Shown here piece by piece: positions 1 to 8,733 of a stretch of DNA of 64,000 nt. Positions within the stretch are counted from its first letter, which is position 1; the number at the start of each line of letters is the position of its first letter. This stretch comes from JBKHYJ01 sp046565505 (GTDB lineage Bacteria; Acidobacteriota; Blastocatellia; UBA7656): positions 62,001 to 126,000 of the forward strand of contig JBKHYJ010000095.1 of assembly GCA_046565505.1 (NCBI GenBank). Direction: 5' to 3'. A model generated the notes under the pieces. That model had not been told where the DNA came from. It worked only from the letters and a program-made list of their open reading frames with translations, and did no database searches. The translations under genes and the position numbers were made by a program.

Positions 1-807
1 CAGGCGGCCTATGTCTTCCTTTACCTGCGCGAGCGTCCCCATCATAGGGTTGCGGGCCCCGCCATCAGCCTCATCGAACACTACGGTGAAGGCGCGCAGG
101 ACTACTTCCATATCGCCGCACCCGGCGCGGGCGGCCGTTTCGTAAAATTGTCTTATCATCCCTTCGAGCCACTCGAAGCTCGGGATGCCCGAGGGGTTCC
201 ACCCGCTGCCATACTTGATGGCGCGGTCGAAGGCATATGGCCCGTAGCCGGCGACGTAGAGAGGCGGGTAGGGCTTCTGCACGGGCTTGGGGCCGACCAT
301 TGATTGGGGGATGCGGTAGAATTCGCCTTCAAATCCGGCCGGGTCCTTGGTCCAAAGCTCTATCAGCGCGCGCAAGAATTCGTCGGCCCGCGCGCCGCGC
401 CGCTCGAACGGCGTCCCCGCGGCCTCGAATTCGTCATGAGACCACCCGACGCCCACCCCCACGGCCGCGCGGCCGTTCGAGAGCACGTCGAGCGTGGCTA
501 TGCGGCGCGCGAGCTCTATCGGCGTGTGGTAAGGCAAGACGAGCACGCTCGTCCCGAGTCGCGCCCGCGCCGTGTGGGCCGCGACGAACGTTAGAGTCTC
601 TATCGGGTCGAGCACAATTTTGTAAGCGTCCGGCAGGCTGCCATCAGGCGACGCCGGGTAAGGCTCTCGGGGGTTTATGGGCCACAGCAGCCGTTCGAGC
701 ACCCAGAGCGAATCGTAACCGAGTTCTTCGGCGCGGCGAGCGACGCTGATCAGGTTCTCGGGCGAAGCTTGCGGCCCGAGCTGGGGGAGTGACATGCCGA
801 TCTTCAT
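1..807 (-). CDS. LLM-class F420/flavin-dependent oxidoreductase, C-terminus cut by window edge
   Basis: The first 269 residues are visible; the C-terminus lies beyond the left edge. The protein opens with MKIGMSLPQLGP and reads on with an EELGYDSLWVLE segment, a VLDPIETLTFVAAHTAR segment and GVGVGWSHDEFEAAG, the usual landmarks of the bacterial-luciferase-like (LLM) TIM-barrel family. Members use F420 or FMN to oxidise or reduce small molecules in the cytoplasm; the substrate cannot be read from sequence. The ATG at 807 is preceded by AGGAGAGG two bases upstream of it, a good ribosome site. No same-strand neighbour is visible, so the gene is probably transcribed from the gap at 808-1134. Confidence 0.85.
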   Translation of the reverse strand, partial: MKIGMSLPQLGPQASPENLISVARRAEELGYDSLWVLERLLWPINPREPYPASPDGSLPDAYKIVLDPIETLTFVAAHTARARLGTSVLVLPYHTPIELARRIATLDVLSNGRAAVGVGVGWSHDEFEAAGTPFERRGARADEFLRALIELWTKDPAGFEGEFYRIPQSMVGPKPVQKPYPPLYVAGYGPYAFDRAIKYGSGWNPSGIPSFEWLEGMIRQFYETAARAGCGDMEVVLRAFTVVFDEADGGARNPMMGTLAQVKEDIGRL

Positions 808-1134
808 AACCTCTCCTGCACGTATGAGCTGCGATTAAATCAAGTTATTGATTTTCACCGCGCAAGTCAACGCGCCGGGGATACGCCGCGCCGCGAGGCG
901 AGACCCGTTCTGCGCGGGGCGGCGGACGGGCGCGAACGAGGCCCCTATCTTCTTCGCGCGGGAATCATTTTCTAATGCCAGGCCGCGCAGTTTAGAAAGA
1001 AGAAAATCACAACAGGCAAACTTCAGCTTTTATCTTGACTGATTCGTGCGCGGTGGGCTTAAATACTTCCGTCAGAAGGCCAGGCCCCTTCTTCCCCGAG
1101 GAACGTAAAAATAATGTAAAGGTTGAGTCCCACA
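808..1134. other. Divergent intergenic region, 327 bp
   Basis: This gap separates the minus-strand oxidoreductase from the plus-strand SdpI-like gene, so it should hold promoters for both. The part near 935-1075 is richer in A and T than its surroundings and holds one plausible plus-strand promoter, listed separately. I see no convincing coding sequence or RNA gene. Confidence 0.5.
1035..1064 (+). promoter_or_regulatory. Candidate sigma-70-type promoter for the SdpI-like gene
   Basis: TTGACT (1035-1040) and TTAAAT (1059-1064) lie 18 bases apart, about 70 bases before the start codon at 1135. The -35 box matches five of six consensus bases and the -10 box four of six. Chance matches are possible, so this is a candidate only. 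Confidence 0.3.
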
Positions 1135-1476
1135 ATGTTGCTCTACGGATACCTCTTAATGGCAAGCGACCTGCTGCTGATACTCGGCGGCGCTACGATG
1201 TTCTGGTTTTCCCCTCGCCTAAGGCGCAATTGGGTTTTCGGTTATGGCTCGCCGCGCTCGATGGTGAACGACGAGACGTGGCAGACGGCGAATCGTTTCG
1301 CGGGGCTCATGCTTTCGCTGCTGGCCCTGATCGCCATGTCATTTCACGTCACCTTGCTGAACTTGATCGTGAACGATGGCAAAGTTCAGGCCCTCGCCGT
1401 CGCTATGGTGCTGTCGCTGCCATTCGTGGTGATGTACCTGACTGAAAAATACCTGGCTCGCATGTTCAGGAGCTAG
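1135..1476 (+). CDS. SdpI-family small membrane protein
   Basis: The protein has 113 residues and three hydrophobic segments (about 3-24, 55-77 and 86-104). Between the first two sits FGYGSPRSMVNDETWQTAN, close to the GYRTPRSMKNxDTWxxAN signature of the SdpI/YhfL family. SdpI of Bacillus gives immunity to the SDP toxin and senses it, but most members of this broad family are uncharacterised, and no toxin gene lies nearby. The ATG at 1135 was preferred over an in-frame TTG at 1123 because it begins directly at the first membrane segment and has AAAGG about 12 bases upstream. The family call is good; a toxin-immunity role is not supported by context. Confidence 0.75.
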   Translation: MLLYGYLLMASDLLLILGGATMFWFSPRLRRNWVFGYGSPRSMVNDETWQTANRFAGLMLSLLALIAMSFHVTLLNLIVNDGKVQALAVAMVLSLPFVVMYLTEKYLARMFRS

Positions 1477-1856
1477 CGCGCCGCGCTCCTTATCGTTTCG
1501 CTAAAATCATTCCGCGCACTTAATGGGGTGGCGCGAGCACGCCACCCCGCCCGCCCGCGCACGCCCGGCGACGCAGGTCGCAAGCCCACGAACTCTTCTC
1601 GATCATCTATGTAGCGCCCGGCGGGCGGGCCCGCGCCGAGTGGCGTATGGGCCGAAGCCTGCCGCTTGATGACCAGAGCGAAACGCCGCGCTCGCCCGGG
1701 GCGCGGGGCAAAGGTGAAGCCTTGTCGAAAGTGGCTGCGCAGGCGCACACGATTCGCCCGAATCGTTTCCCCGCACTCTCGCAGTCTGGTTTAGTCGGCG
1801 CGATTGTGATAAAAATTTTGGTAACTGAGATGGTCGGGCGCAATAGGAAATACAAT
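1477..1856. other. Intergenic region, 380 bp
   Basis: The gap separates the SdpI-like gene from the small secreted protein gene. It holds a 9-bp stem-loop (GGGGTGGCG at 1525-1533, CGCCACCCC at 1540-1548, 6-base loop) that could end the upstream transcript but lacks a T run. The last 70 bases turn AT-rich, as expected for a promoter, but no clear -35/-10 pair stands out. Open frames here have no family features and look like chance GC-rich readings. Confidence 0.4.
1525..1548 (+). terminator. GC stem-loop after the SdpI-like gene
   Basis: A perfect 9-bp stem with a 6-base loop begins 49 bases after the stop codon at 1476. No U tract follows, so rho-independent termination is doubtful; it may instead protect the 3' end. 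Confidence 0.3.
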
Positions 1857-2408
1857 ATGATCGGAAGGCTTCTGCTGCTAACGGTTTCGACAGTGCTTTT
1901 GATGACCGGCGCGGGGGCGCAAACCAACAGCCCATACCGGAGGCTCAATGACCCGCCGCCCCGGCCCAAGGACCGCCCGGGGAAGGATTCCGGCCAGGAC
2001 CTTACCCTCCCCGAAGAGATGCGTATCAAGCTCGCCATCGAGCGGGCCGATAACGACTACCGCAAAACGCTCGCCGACGCCGAGAAGCTCAATGACATGT
2101 CTGCGGAGGTCGCGAAGGTGTGCCGCGAGCGCGGCAGCCTTTCGGCAGAGGATATGAAGAAGGTGGGCACGATAGAGAAGCTCGCCAAGCGCATACTAAG
2201 TCAGGCGGGCGGCGACGAGGTTGACGATAAGACTGGCCCGGCGGAGCAGAAGACCCTGGCCGACGCATGCGAGCAGTTGAGCGCGTCGGCCGCTAAGATC
2301 AGAGACAGCATGAAGACGCAGACGCGGTTCGTGGTTTCGGCGGCCGTCATCGCCACCTCGAACGAAGTGATTAACCTGGCTCAATTCATACGCCGCTCGC
2401 AAAAGTAA
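1857..2408 (+). CDS. Small secreted protein of unknown function
   Basis: The protein has 183 residues with a clear signal sequence (MIGRLLLLTVSTVLLMTGAGA, cleavage near residue 21). The mature part is charged and mostly helical in appearance: a proline/lysine-rich linker, then a stretch with regular Leu/Ile and Lys/Glu spacing. It contains two cysteines (in KVCRERG and LADACEQL) that could form a disulfide outside the cytoplasm. I do not recognise a family. The ATG at 1857 was chosen because AGGAAA lies upstream and the signal peptide begins there; a longer in-frame opening has no gene-like character. The VWFA gene follows after only 8 bases, so the two are very likely one transcript. Confidence 0.7.
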   Translation: MIGRLLLLTVSTVLLMTGAGAQTNSPYRRLNDPPPRPKDRPGKDSGQDLTLPEEMRIKLAIERADNDYRKTLADAEKLNDMSAEVAKVCRERGSLSAEDMKKVGTIEKLAKRILSQAGGDEVDDKTGPAEQKTLADACEQLSASAAKIRDSMKTQTRFVVSAAVIATSNEVINLAQFIRRSQK

Positions 2409-2416
2409 ATTCGCAC

Positions 2417-3457
2417 ATGCGTACCACAGGCGGTCACAAGATCAAGCGCCCCATTCCCGCGCCCGCGCGACTTGTCGCCGCTTTCGTTGCGGCCGTGCTC
2501 GCGCTCGCCGCGGGCGCGGCGGGCGCCGATGGCCCGCCGCAGCAGAAGAAGTCTCAGAGCAAAACCCAGGAAGCGCCCCGCGACCGGCAGCAACGCGACC
2601 AGGAGGCCCGCGATCAGGATGACCCTGTGCGGCTGCACTCTGACCTCGTGGTCGTCAGCGTCACAGTGACCGACGCCGGCGGCCATTACGCCCACGGGCT
2701 GGGCCTCAAAGATTTCGCACTCTTTGAAGACAACACTCCGCAGTCGCTCGAATCGTTCGCCGCCGAGGAAGCGCCGTTCGCCGCGGCCATAGTCATAGAC
2801 ATGAGCGGCAGCATGGAGTACAAGTTCGGCCTCGTGCGCGCCGCCGCCGCTTCATTCATCGAGCACATAAGGGACAACGACCAGGTGGCCGTTTACGGGT
2901 TCAACAATAAGGTGCGGCAGTTCCAGGATTTTATGAACACGCGCGACATCAGCGAGTACATCTGGGACGCCAAGGCCGAAGACATGACGAGGCTCTACGA
3001 TGGGCTGGACGAGGCGATAAACGCGCTGTCGGCGCGCCCGGAAAGGCGGCGGGCCATAGTGTTGATCACTGACGGGTGCGACAACACGAGCCGTAACGCG
3101 TCGCTCGACTCGGTGATGAAGAAAGCGCTGTCGGCGGGGGTGATAATCTATTCTGTGGATTTGATCGACGACGACGCGCTGCTCGGGGGCGGGGCGTTGT
3201 CGGCGGCGCTGAGGCGCGGGCGGGCCGACATGAAAGAGTTCTCGAGCCAGAGCGGGGGCCGGTACCTTCACTCGCCGCAGGGCGACAAGCTCGAAGAAGC
3301 GTTCGTCAACATCGTAGACGAGCTTCGCAATCAGTACACGCTCACCTATTACTCCACGAACACTAAAAGGGATGGCCGCTATCGCAAGATAAACGTCGGC
3401 GTGTCGCGCGCCGGCGCGGCCGTGCGCGCGCGCCGCGGCTACTGGGCGGCGAAGTGA
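2417..3457 (+). CDS. Secreted VWFA-related protein (acidobacterial type)
   Basis: The protein has 346 residues. After an N-terminal hydrophobic segment (about 18-38) and a Gln/Lys/Arg/Asp-rich linker, the phrase VRLHSDLVVVSVTVTDAGGHYAHGL introduces the VWFA-related domain typical of Acidobacteriota (TIGR03436-like). The metal-ion-dependent adhesion site is intact: DMSGSM at residues 128-133, a downstream Thr (EDMTRLYDGL) and VLITDGCDN. VWA domains bind protein partners through a chelated divalent cation. The C-terminal QYTLTYYSTN segment is the usual end of this family. It probably acts outside the cytoplasmic membrane with the small secreted protein 8 bases upstream; partner and role are unknown. 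Confidence 0.85.
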   Translation: MRTTGGHKIKRPIPAPARLVAAFVAAVLALAAGAAGADGPPQQKKSQSKTQEAPRDRQQRDQEARDQDDPVRLHSDLVVVSVTVTDAGGHYAHGLGLKDFALFEDNTPQSLESFAAEEAPFAAAIVIDMSGSMEYKFGLVRAAAASFIEHIRDNDQVAVYGFNNKVRQFQDFMNTRDISEYIWDAKAEDMTRLYDGLDEAINALSARPERRRAIVLITDGCDNTSRNASLDSVMKKALSAGVIIYSVDLIDDDALLGGGALSAALRRGRADMKEFSSQSGGRYLHSPQGDKLEEAFVNIVDELRNQYTLTYYSTNTKRDGRYRKINVGVSRAGAAVRARRGYWAAK

Positions 3458-3629
3458 TGGCGGCGGCTGTGACCGCCCATCTTTTAGGCGGCCGCGGTTG
3501 TAACCGCACCGCGGTTCGCTTATCATAGTCGCTGCGGCGCGGCCGTGCCTCATCAGGCGAACGTGACCCGGGCTATTTATAATTTCGGCCCCGCCCCGAA
3601 CTCTTAAACGCCCCTCTCATGGTAGATAA

Positions 3630-5642
3630 TTGCGGAGATCAACTTACCTTAACCCCGTTCACAACCGCCCGTGCCCGGACCCGTTCGTCCTGAAGCACCT
3701 GGGCGAGTACTGGTGCTACTCGACGGGCTTCTGGCATGACGGCCGCTGCTTCGGCGTGATGCACTCGCGGGACCTCGTGGAGTGGCGCGAGCTGGCGGGC
3801 GCGATGGAGCCTTTCGCCGAAGGCCACACCTGCTACTGGGCGCCCGAAGTCACCTACTACAAGGGCCACTTTTTTTTGTACTACAGCGTCGGCAACGAGG
3901 AGCGTATGCAGGTCCGCGTCGCGCTGGCGGACGACCCGGCAGGGCCTTTCGTCGATAGCGGGCGCGGGCTGACCGCGGAAGATTTCGCGATAGACCCTCA
4001 TGTGTTCGAGGACGCGGATGGCGCGCGTTACCTTTTTTACGCCACGGATTTTCTGACGCACACGCACATCGGCACGGGGACGGTTGTGGACCGAATGATC
4101 GACCCGTTCACGCTCGCGGGGAGCCCGCGCCCGGTCACGCGCCCGCGCTACGATTGGCAGGTGTACGACCCGAAGCGCGCGGAGAAAGGCGGCGTGCGCT
4201 GGCACACGGTCGAAGGGCCGTTCGTGCTGAGGCGCAAGGACACGTACTATGAGATGTTCAGCGGCGGCAACTGGAAAAACATCACCTACGGCGTCAGCTA
4301 CGCCGTCGCGCGCGACATAAACACTCAAGACGAGTGGGCGCAGGCGAGCGACGGCGAGCGGGTCCTCCCGATACTCCGCACGGTCCCGGGAAAGGTGATC
4401 GGCCCGGGCCACAATTCCGTCGTGCGCGGCCCCGATAACCTACAGTTGTTCTGCGTCTATCACAGGTGGGCCGAAGACAGCAGCAACCGGGTGCTGGCCA
4501 TCGACCGGCAGGATTGGGCGGGCGAGCGGATGATAATCCTGGGCCCCAGCACCGCCGAGCAGCCCGCGCCGCTTCCGCCGGCCTTCGCGGATTTCTTCGA
4601 CCGCGGCCATGTCGATGGGCTCGGCGGCGGCTGGCGATGCGCGGGCGGCCGGTGGTCCGCGGTCGATAAAGAGGCGCGGCAAGAGTCGTCTGATTCCCTG
4701 GCCGAGGCGCGGCTCGAAGTCGACGCCTCATGCTTCGTGCTGGAAGTCGGCCTGCGCGCTCTGCCAGAATTCGATGAGGCGGGGGCGTTCGGCATCAGCC
4801 TGCGCAATGAAGACGATGAGTGCTTGCGCCTGATGTTACAGCCTGCGAAAAACCGGGCCATCCTCACCGTCCGCGATGAGGCCGGGCTCACGGACCTGAC
4901 CCTGAATCTGCCTGAGGACTTCAAGGCGGGAGCTTACCACCTGCTGCGCGTCGAAGCGGATGGCCGTCGGGTGTGCGTCGCGCTCGACGGGGCGGCTATA
5001 ACGCCGTGGCGCGGCAGGGTCGCAACGGAGCCGAAAGCGGTCGCGCTAGTCACTCGCCATATGGGCGCTGCCTTCGCAGGGTTCGCGCTTACGGTCGGGT
5101 GGCAAGACCTGTTCGATAATGGCATCAACGACTGGCGGCCATTAGAACCGGGAGCTGACGCGCGCGTAGACGACTATCAGCTATGGCTCTCGGACGCCCG
5201 CGAGGGTGACACGGCCGCGAGCACGCCGGAACGCCTCGCGGCCATCGCTAAAGGCCCGGCGCTGGAAGCCTATGAGGTGGTCGTGAATGCGCGGCTCGAC
5301 GAGCCGCGTGGCCCGGGCGCCTGCTACGGTTTTTACCCGGCGCTGGGCGGCGGAAAAACCGGGCCGCTCTTCACGGTCGAGCGAGACGCGGGCGGCTGGT
5401 CATTGTTCGCTCACACGCCTTCGGCCCGCCAGGCGTTCCCGCTGCCGGGCGGGTTCGACCCTCACGTTTACCAGCAGTTCAGGCTCATCAAAGAGCATCG
5501 GCGGTTGACGATTCTGTGGGAGGCGCAGGTCCTGGGCGAGGTGGAGGCGCCGGTCGAGCCGACCCGCGTGGGGCTGTTCGCGCGCGACTCGACGGCGGCG
5601 TTCGACATGGTGCGCGTCACGGCGATAATTGGTAAGATGTAG
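3630..5642 (+). CDS. GH43-type glycoside hydrolase with C-terminal accessory domains
   Basis: The protein has 670 residues. The first ~320 form a five-bladed-propeller GH43 domain: base Asp17 in PCPDPF, Asp122 in IDPHVFED and acid Glu195 in VEGPF have the spacing of the family's triad, and IGPGHNSV is also typical. The remaining ~350 residues look like beta-sandwich domains of the concanavalin/DUF1080 kind. GH43 enzymes cleave arabinofuranosides, xylosides and some galactofuranosides. No signal peptide is visible, so it appears cytoplasmic. The start is a TTG at 3630; no in-frame ATG precedes the catalytic Asp. It leads a block with a GH1-like enzyme, a glycosyltransferase and UDP-galactopyranose mutase, which makes a furanoside substrate attractive, but that is inference. 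Confidence 0.8.
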   Translation: MRRSTYLNPVHNRPCPDPFVLKHLGEYWCYSTGFWHDGRCFGVMHSRDLVEWRELAGAMEPFAEGHTCYWAPEVTYYKGHFFLYYSVGNEERMQVRVALADDPAGPFVDSGRGLTAEDFAIDPHVFEDADGARYLFYATDFLTHTHIGTGTVVDRMIDPFTLAGSPRPVTRPRYDWQVYDPKRAEKGGVRWHTVEGPFVLRRKDTYYEMFSGGNWKNITYGVSYAVARDINTQDEWAQASDGERVLPILRTVPGKVIGPGHNSVVRGPDNLQLFCVYHRWAEDSSNRVLAIDRQDWAGERMIILGPSTAEQPAPLPPAFADFFDRGHVDGLGGGWRCAGGRWSAVDKEARQESSDSLAEARLEVDASCFVLEVGLRALPEFDEAGAFGISLRNEDDECLRLMLQPAKNRAILTVRDEAGLTDLTLNLPEDFKAGAYHLLRVEADGRRVCVALDGAAITPWRGRVATEPKAVALVTRHMGAAFAGFALTVGWQDLFDNGINDWRPLEPGADARVDDYQLWLSDAREGDTAASTPERLAAIAKGPALEAYEVVVNARLDEPRGPGACYGFYPALGGGKTGPLFTVERDAGGWSLFAHTPSARQAFPLPGGFDPHVYQQFRLIKEHRRLTILWEAQVLGEVEAPVEPTRVGLFARDSTAAFDMVRVTAIIGKM

Positions 5643-5709
5643 GTCCAAGCACAATCGGCAACAGAGTATCGACAATGCCGGACGATCTCTGATTTCATAG
5701 AAGAATTTG

Positions 5710-6984
5710 ATGGCAAGCATAAAACTCGGACCGCTGCCTGCGGACTTCATCTGGGCCGGCGGCATTGAAGATACATTCGTCCCGCAGACGAGGCCGGGCC
5801 ACCGCCCCCTAGACGAATACTATTTGATGGGGCATTACGATAACTGGCGCGAGGACCTCATGCTGGCGGGCGAGGTGGGGTTGAAAGCTCTGCGGTGGGG
5901 AGTGCCGTGGTATCGAGTGCAGCCGAAGCGCGGCGAGTTTGACTGGGCGTGGATTGACGAAGTCTTACCCTACATGGTCAACGAGGTGGGCGTCACCCCC
6001 ATCATCGACCTTATGCACTACGGGTGTCCTTTCTGGCTGAGCCGCGAATTCGCGAGCGACGAATACCCCCGCGCCGTCGCCGACTACGCTGCGGCTTTCG
6101 CGCGCCGTTACAAGAATCTCGTCCGCTGGTACACGCCGCTCAACGAGCCCATCGTCAACGCGCTGATGTGCGGCAAGCGGGGGTTGTGGCCGCCGTACCT
6201 GCGGGGCGATGGCGGCTACATACGCATCATGATTCAGCTCGCTAAAGGCATCCTGCGGACCGTGCGGGCGCTCAAAGAGGTGGACCCGGATGCCGTCATG
6301 GTACATGTCGAGGCGACGGGGCTCAGCCGCGCGGCGCGTCAAGACCTTCAAGTGCTCGCGACCGAGGAGCAGAGGCGCGGGTATCTTTGTTACGACCTGC
6401 TGACGGGGCGTATCGACCACGACCATCCTTTATTCACCTGGCTTATTCGCAACGGCGTGTCGCCGGACGACCTGGCCGGCATGTGCAGTCAGCCCATAAC
6501 GCTTGACGCCATCGGGTTGAATTTTTACCCCCAATGGTCCGCGCAGGAGATTCATATTAACCGTAAGGGGCGGATCGCTTACCGCGCGGTCGAATCGAAG
6601 GGGGCGGATTTCGCAACGCTGATAGAAGACTATTATAACCGCTACCGCGCCCCCATCATCATCACCGAGACGAGCGCGTACGGGACCGACGAAGCGCGCT
6701 CCGAATGGCTGAAGGCGTCTGTGGTCGCCGTCAAAAACCTCCGCAGTCAGGGCGTGCCCGTACTCGGCTACACATGGTTCCCTTTGTTTACGATGATCGA
6801 TTGGCGGTATCGCTTCGGCCGCGGCCCTCTGGAAAATTACAGGCTAGAGCTGGGGCTTTATAAATTGAATAGCAATGGCGGCAAGGGCCGCTGGCACAGC
6901 ACCCCCCTCGTCGAACAATTCCGCAGTTACGTCAATGACCCGACCGCCGCCATCGGAGACCTGGCTGTTCCCGCCGACCAGTAG
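5710..6984 (+). CDS. GH1-like (clan A) glycoside hydrolase
   Basis: The protein has 424 residues and reads as a TIM-barrel retaining glycosidase: LRWGVPWYRVQP, acid/base Glu146 in TPLNEP, and nucleophile Glu320 in IIITETSAYG. These match GH1 and relatives but deviate from classical beta-glucosidases (TFNEP, ITENG). No signal peptide is seen. The gene starts 67 bases after the GH43 gene and is probably cotranscribed. The ATG at 5710 is preferred over the TTG directly before it. Proteins of this type are often found beside UDP-galactopyranose mutase, as here, suggesting trimming or remodelling of the glycan made by the neighbouring genes. Substrate not determinable. Confidence 0.75.
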   Translation: MASIKLGPLPADFIWAGGIEDTFVPQTRPGHRPLDEYYLMGHYDNWREDLMLAGEVGLKALRWGVPWYRVQPKRGEFDWAWIDEVLPYMVNEVGVTPIIDLMHYGCPFWLSREFASDEYPRAVADYAAAFARRYKNLVRWYTPLNEPIVNALMCGKRGLWPPYLRGDGGYIRIMIQLAKGILRTVRALKEVDPDAVMVHVEATGLSRAARQDLQVLATEEQRRGYLCYDLLTGRIDHDHPLFTWLIRNGVSPDDLAGMCSQPITLDAIGLNFYPQWSAQEIHINRKGRIAYRAVESKGADFATLIEDYYNRYRAPIIITETSAYGTDEARSEWLKASVVAVKNLRSQGVPVLGYTWFPLFTMIDWRYRFGRGPLENYRLELGLYKLNSNGGKGRWHSTPLVEQFRSYVNDPTAAIGDLAVPADQ

Positions 6985-7342
6985 CCGGTAACGCACGCGC
7001 GTGCCCGCGCGCGTGAGCCATAACTAATCACTAATTGTTGACCGCCATCGGCAAGCTGCCCGCGCCGGCACACCTGTCACCTGGGAAACAAAACTGACCC
7101 ATTGCTTTACAATGGCAACTCATCATTTTCGTACATGGCGCTGTCTAAATACGCTTCATTATTGAAAGTCTCCGGCATGAGTGTATGGGCACGAGGCTTG
7201 CACTTAGGTAAAGGCGAACCCTGTCCTCCTGTGTGAACAGGAGATTCGTACAGTTCACGATTATTTTTTGCGCCCGCGATAGCCGCGTTTTGCTGCGTGC
7301 ACGCGCGAGAGCGAAGAGGAGATTCAAGTAGTGAGGAGAGCT
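6985..7342. other. Intergenic region with a possible leader hairpin, 358 bp
   Basis: The gap lies between the GH1-like and glycosyltransferase genes. It opens with an alternating CG/GC tract (about 6993-7012), then becomes AT-richer. TACAAT at 7108-7113 resembles a -10 box without a good -35. At 7226-7243 a 7-bp stem (CTCCTGT/ACAGGAG) closes a GTGA tetraloop of the stable GNRA class; it lies 100 bases before the glycosyltransferase start and may be part of its leader. Confidence 0.35.
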
Positions 7343-8644
7343 ATGACCAATATCGAGAAGAGTCGCCACATGGAGGCAGCCGCTAAAAGGGTGAGTCAAG
7401 AAAGCATAAAAAATATAAAAGAGTTTGAAGCGCTCGAACACAGTTTCGACGACGGGCCGGACCTCATATGTTTATCGCATTTGCGGTGGGATTTTGTTTA
7501 TCAGAGGCCGCAGCACCTGCTGACCCGTTGCGCGCGCGAGCGGCGCGTCTTCTTCGTGGAAGAGCCGCTCTTCGTCAAAGAGCAACTCGCACAACTCGAC
7601 GTCACGATGCGTGAGTGCGGCGTGTCGGTCGTCGTCCCGAGGCTGCCCGAAGGGCTGAGCGAAGAAGAGATTATTGGCGTCCAGCGGCTGCTCTTAGACG
7701 AACTGCTTCAGCAGTGTCGAATCCTCGACTACATACTCTGGTACTACACGCCGATGGCGATCCCTTTCACTAGGCACCTGAGCCCGATGGTGACCGTCTT
7801 CGACTGCATGGACGAGTTGTCCGCGTTCAAGTTCGCGCCGGCCGCCCTGAGGGAGTACGAAGCCGAATTGCTCGCGCGCGCCGACGTTGTATTCACGGGC
7901 GGGCAGAGCCTCTACGAGGCCAAGCGCGGCCAGCACCGCAACATTCACCCGTTCCCGAGCAGCATAGACGCGGAGCACTTCGCGCAGGCCAGGACCATTG
8001 CCCATGACCCGGAGGACCAGGCGAACATCCCGCACCCGAGGCTCGGGTTCTTCGGCGTGATCGACGAGCGCATGGACCTCGACCTACTCGACCAGGTGGC
8101 CCTCGCGCGGCCCGACTGGCACCTCGTCATGATAGGGCCAGTAGTAAAGATCGACCCGGCGGACCTTCCGCGCAGGCGGAACATTCATTACCTGGGTGGC
8201 AAAGATTACAACCAACTGCCGGCGTACCTGGCCGGGTGGGACGCGGCGCTGCTGCCGTTCGCGATAAACGAAAGCACGAAGTTCATCAGCCCCACGAAGA
8301 CGCCCGAGTACCTCGCCGCGGGCAAGCCCGTCGTGTCCACCCCGATCCGCGACGTCGTCCGGCCCTATGGCGAGATGGGGCTCGTACACATCGCGCGGAC
8401 GCCGGCGGAATTCGTCGAGGCCATCGAAGCCGCGCTAGCCCGCAGGGAGGATTCGGAGGAGTGGCTGCTGAGGATAGACAAGATGCTCTCGCAGAATTCG
8501 TGGGACCAGACCTGGACGCGCATGATGAAGATGATCGAAGGGGCGGCCGAGGCGGGAGCGGCTTCGCATATTAAGGCGCCCGCCATACACGGGGTCGAGC
8601 AGCGCGCCGTAAAGATCGCGGGCAGTTCGATGAGCGGCGACTAA
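7343..8644 (+). CDS. Glycosyltransferase, GT-B fold
   Basis: The protein has 433 residues. After a ~30-residue charged leader comes ICLSHLRWDFVYQRPQHLL, a signature of a glycosyltransferase group that commonly neighbours glf. The C-terminal half shows the GT-B donor domain: GFFGVIDERMD, LVMIGPV, IHYLGGKDYNQLPAYLAGWDAALLPF and SPTKTPEYLAAGKPVVSTP, where the Glu of TPEYLAAGKPVV contacts the nucleotide sugar in GT4-like enzymes. Together with Glf 89 bases downstream it is a good candidate for a galactofuranosyl or similar transferase at the membrane. The ATG at 7343 has GAGGAG six bases upstream and is preferred over GTG at 7331. Confidence 0.85.
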   Translation: MTNIEKSRHMEAAAKRVSQESIKNIKEFEALEHSFDDGPDLICLSHLRWDFVYQRPQHLLTRCARERRVFFVEEPLFVKEQLAQLDVTMRECGVSVVVPRLPEGLSEEEIIGVQRLLLDELLQQCRILDYILWYYTPMAIPFTRHLSPMVTVFDCMDELSAFKFAPAALREYEAELLARADVVFTGGQSLYEAKRGQHRNIHPFPSSIDAEHFAQARTIAHDPEDQANIPHPRLGFFGVIDERMDLDLLDQVALARPDWHLVMIGPVVKIDPADLPRRRNIHYLGGKDYNQLPAYLAGWDAALLPFAINESTKFISPTKTPEYLAAGKPVVSTPIRDVVRPYGEMGLVHIARTPAEFVEAIEAALARREDSEEWLLRIDKMLSQNSWDQTWTRMMKMIEGAAEAGAASHIKAPAIHGVEQRAVKIAGSSMSGD

Positions 8645-8733
8645 TATGACGGGCGGCCCACCGGCGCCCGGCGGGGGCGGGGCTTTCCTCTGGAAGCCAT
8701 GACCAGCGATCAAGAAGGGAAGGAAGATAAATA

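Noticed and set aside
237..749. Plus-strand open frame inside the LLM oxidoreductase region
   Set aside because: Arg/Ala/Pro-rich translation; the minus-strand frame is the recognisable protein.
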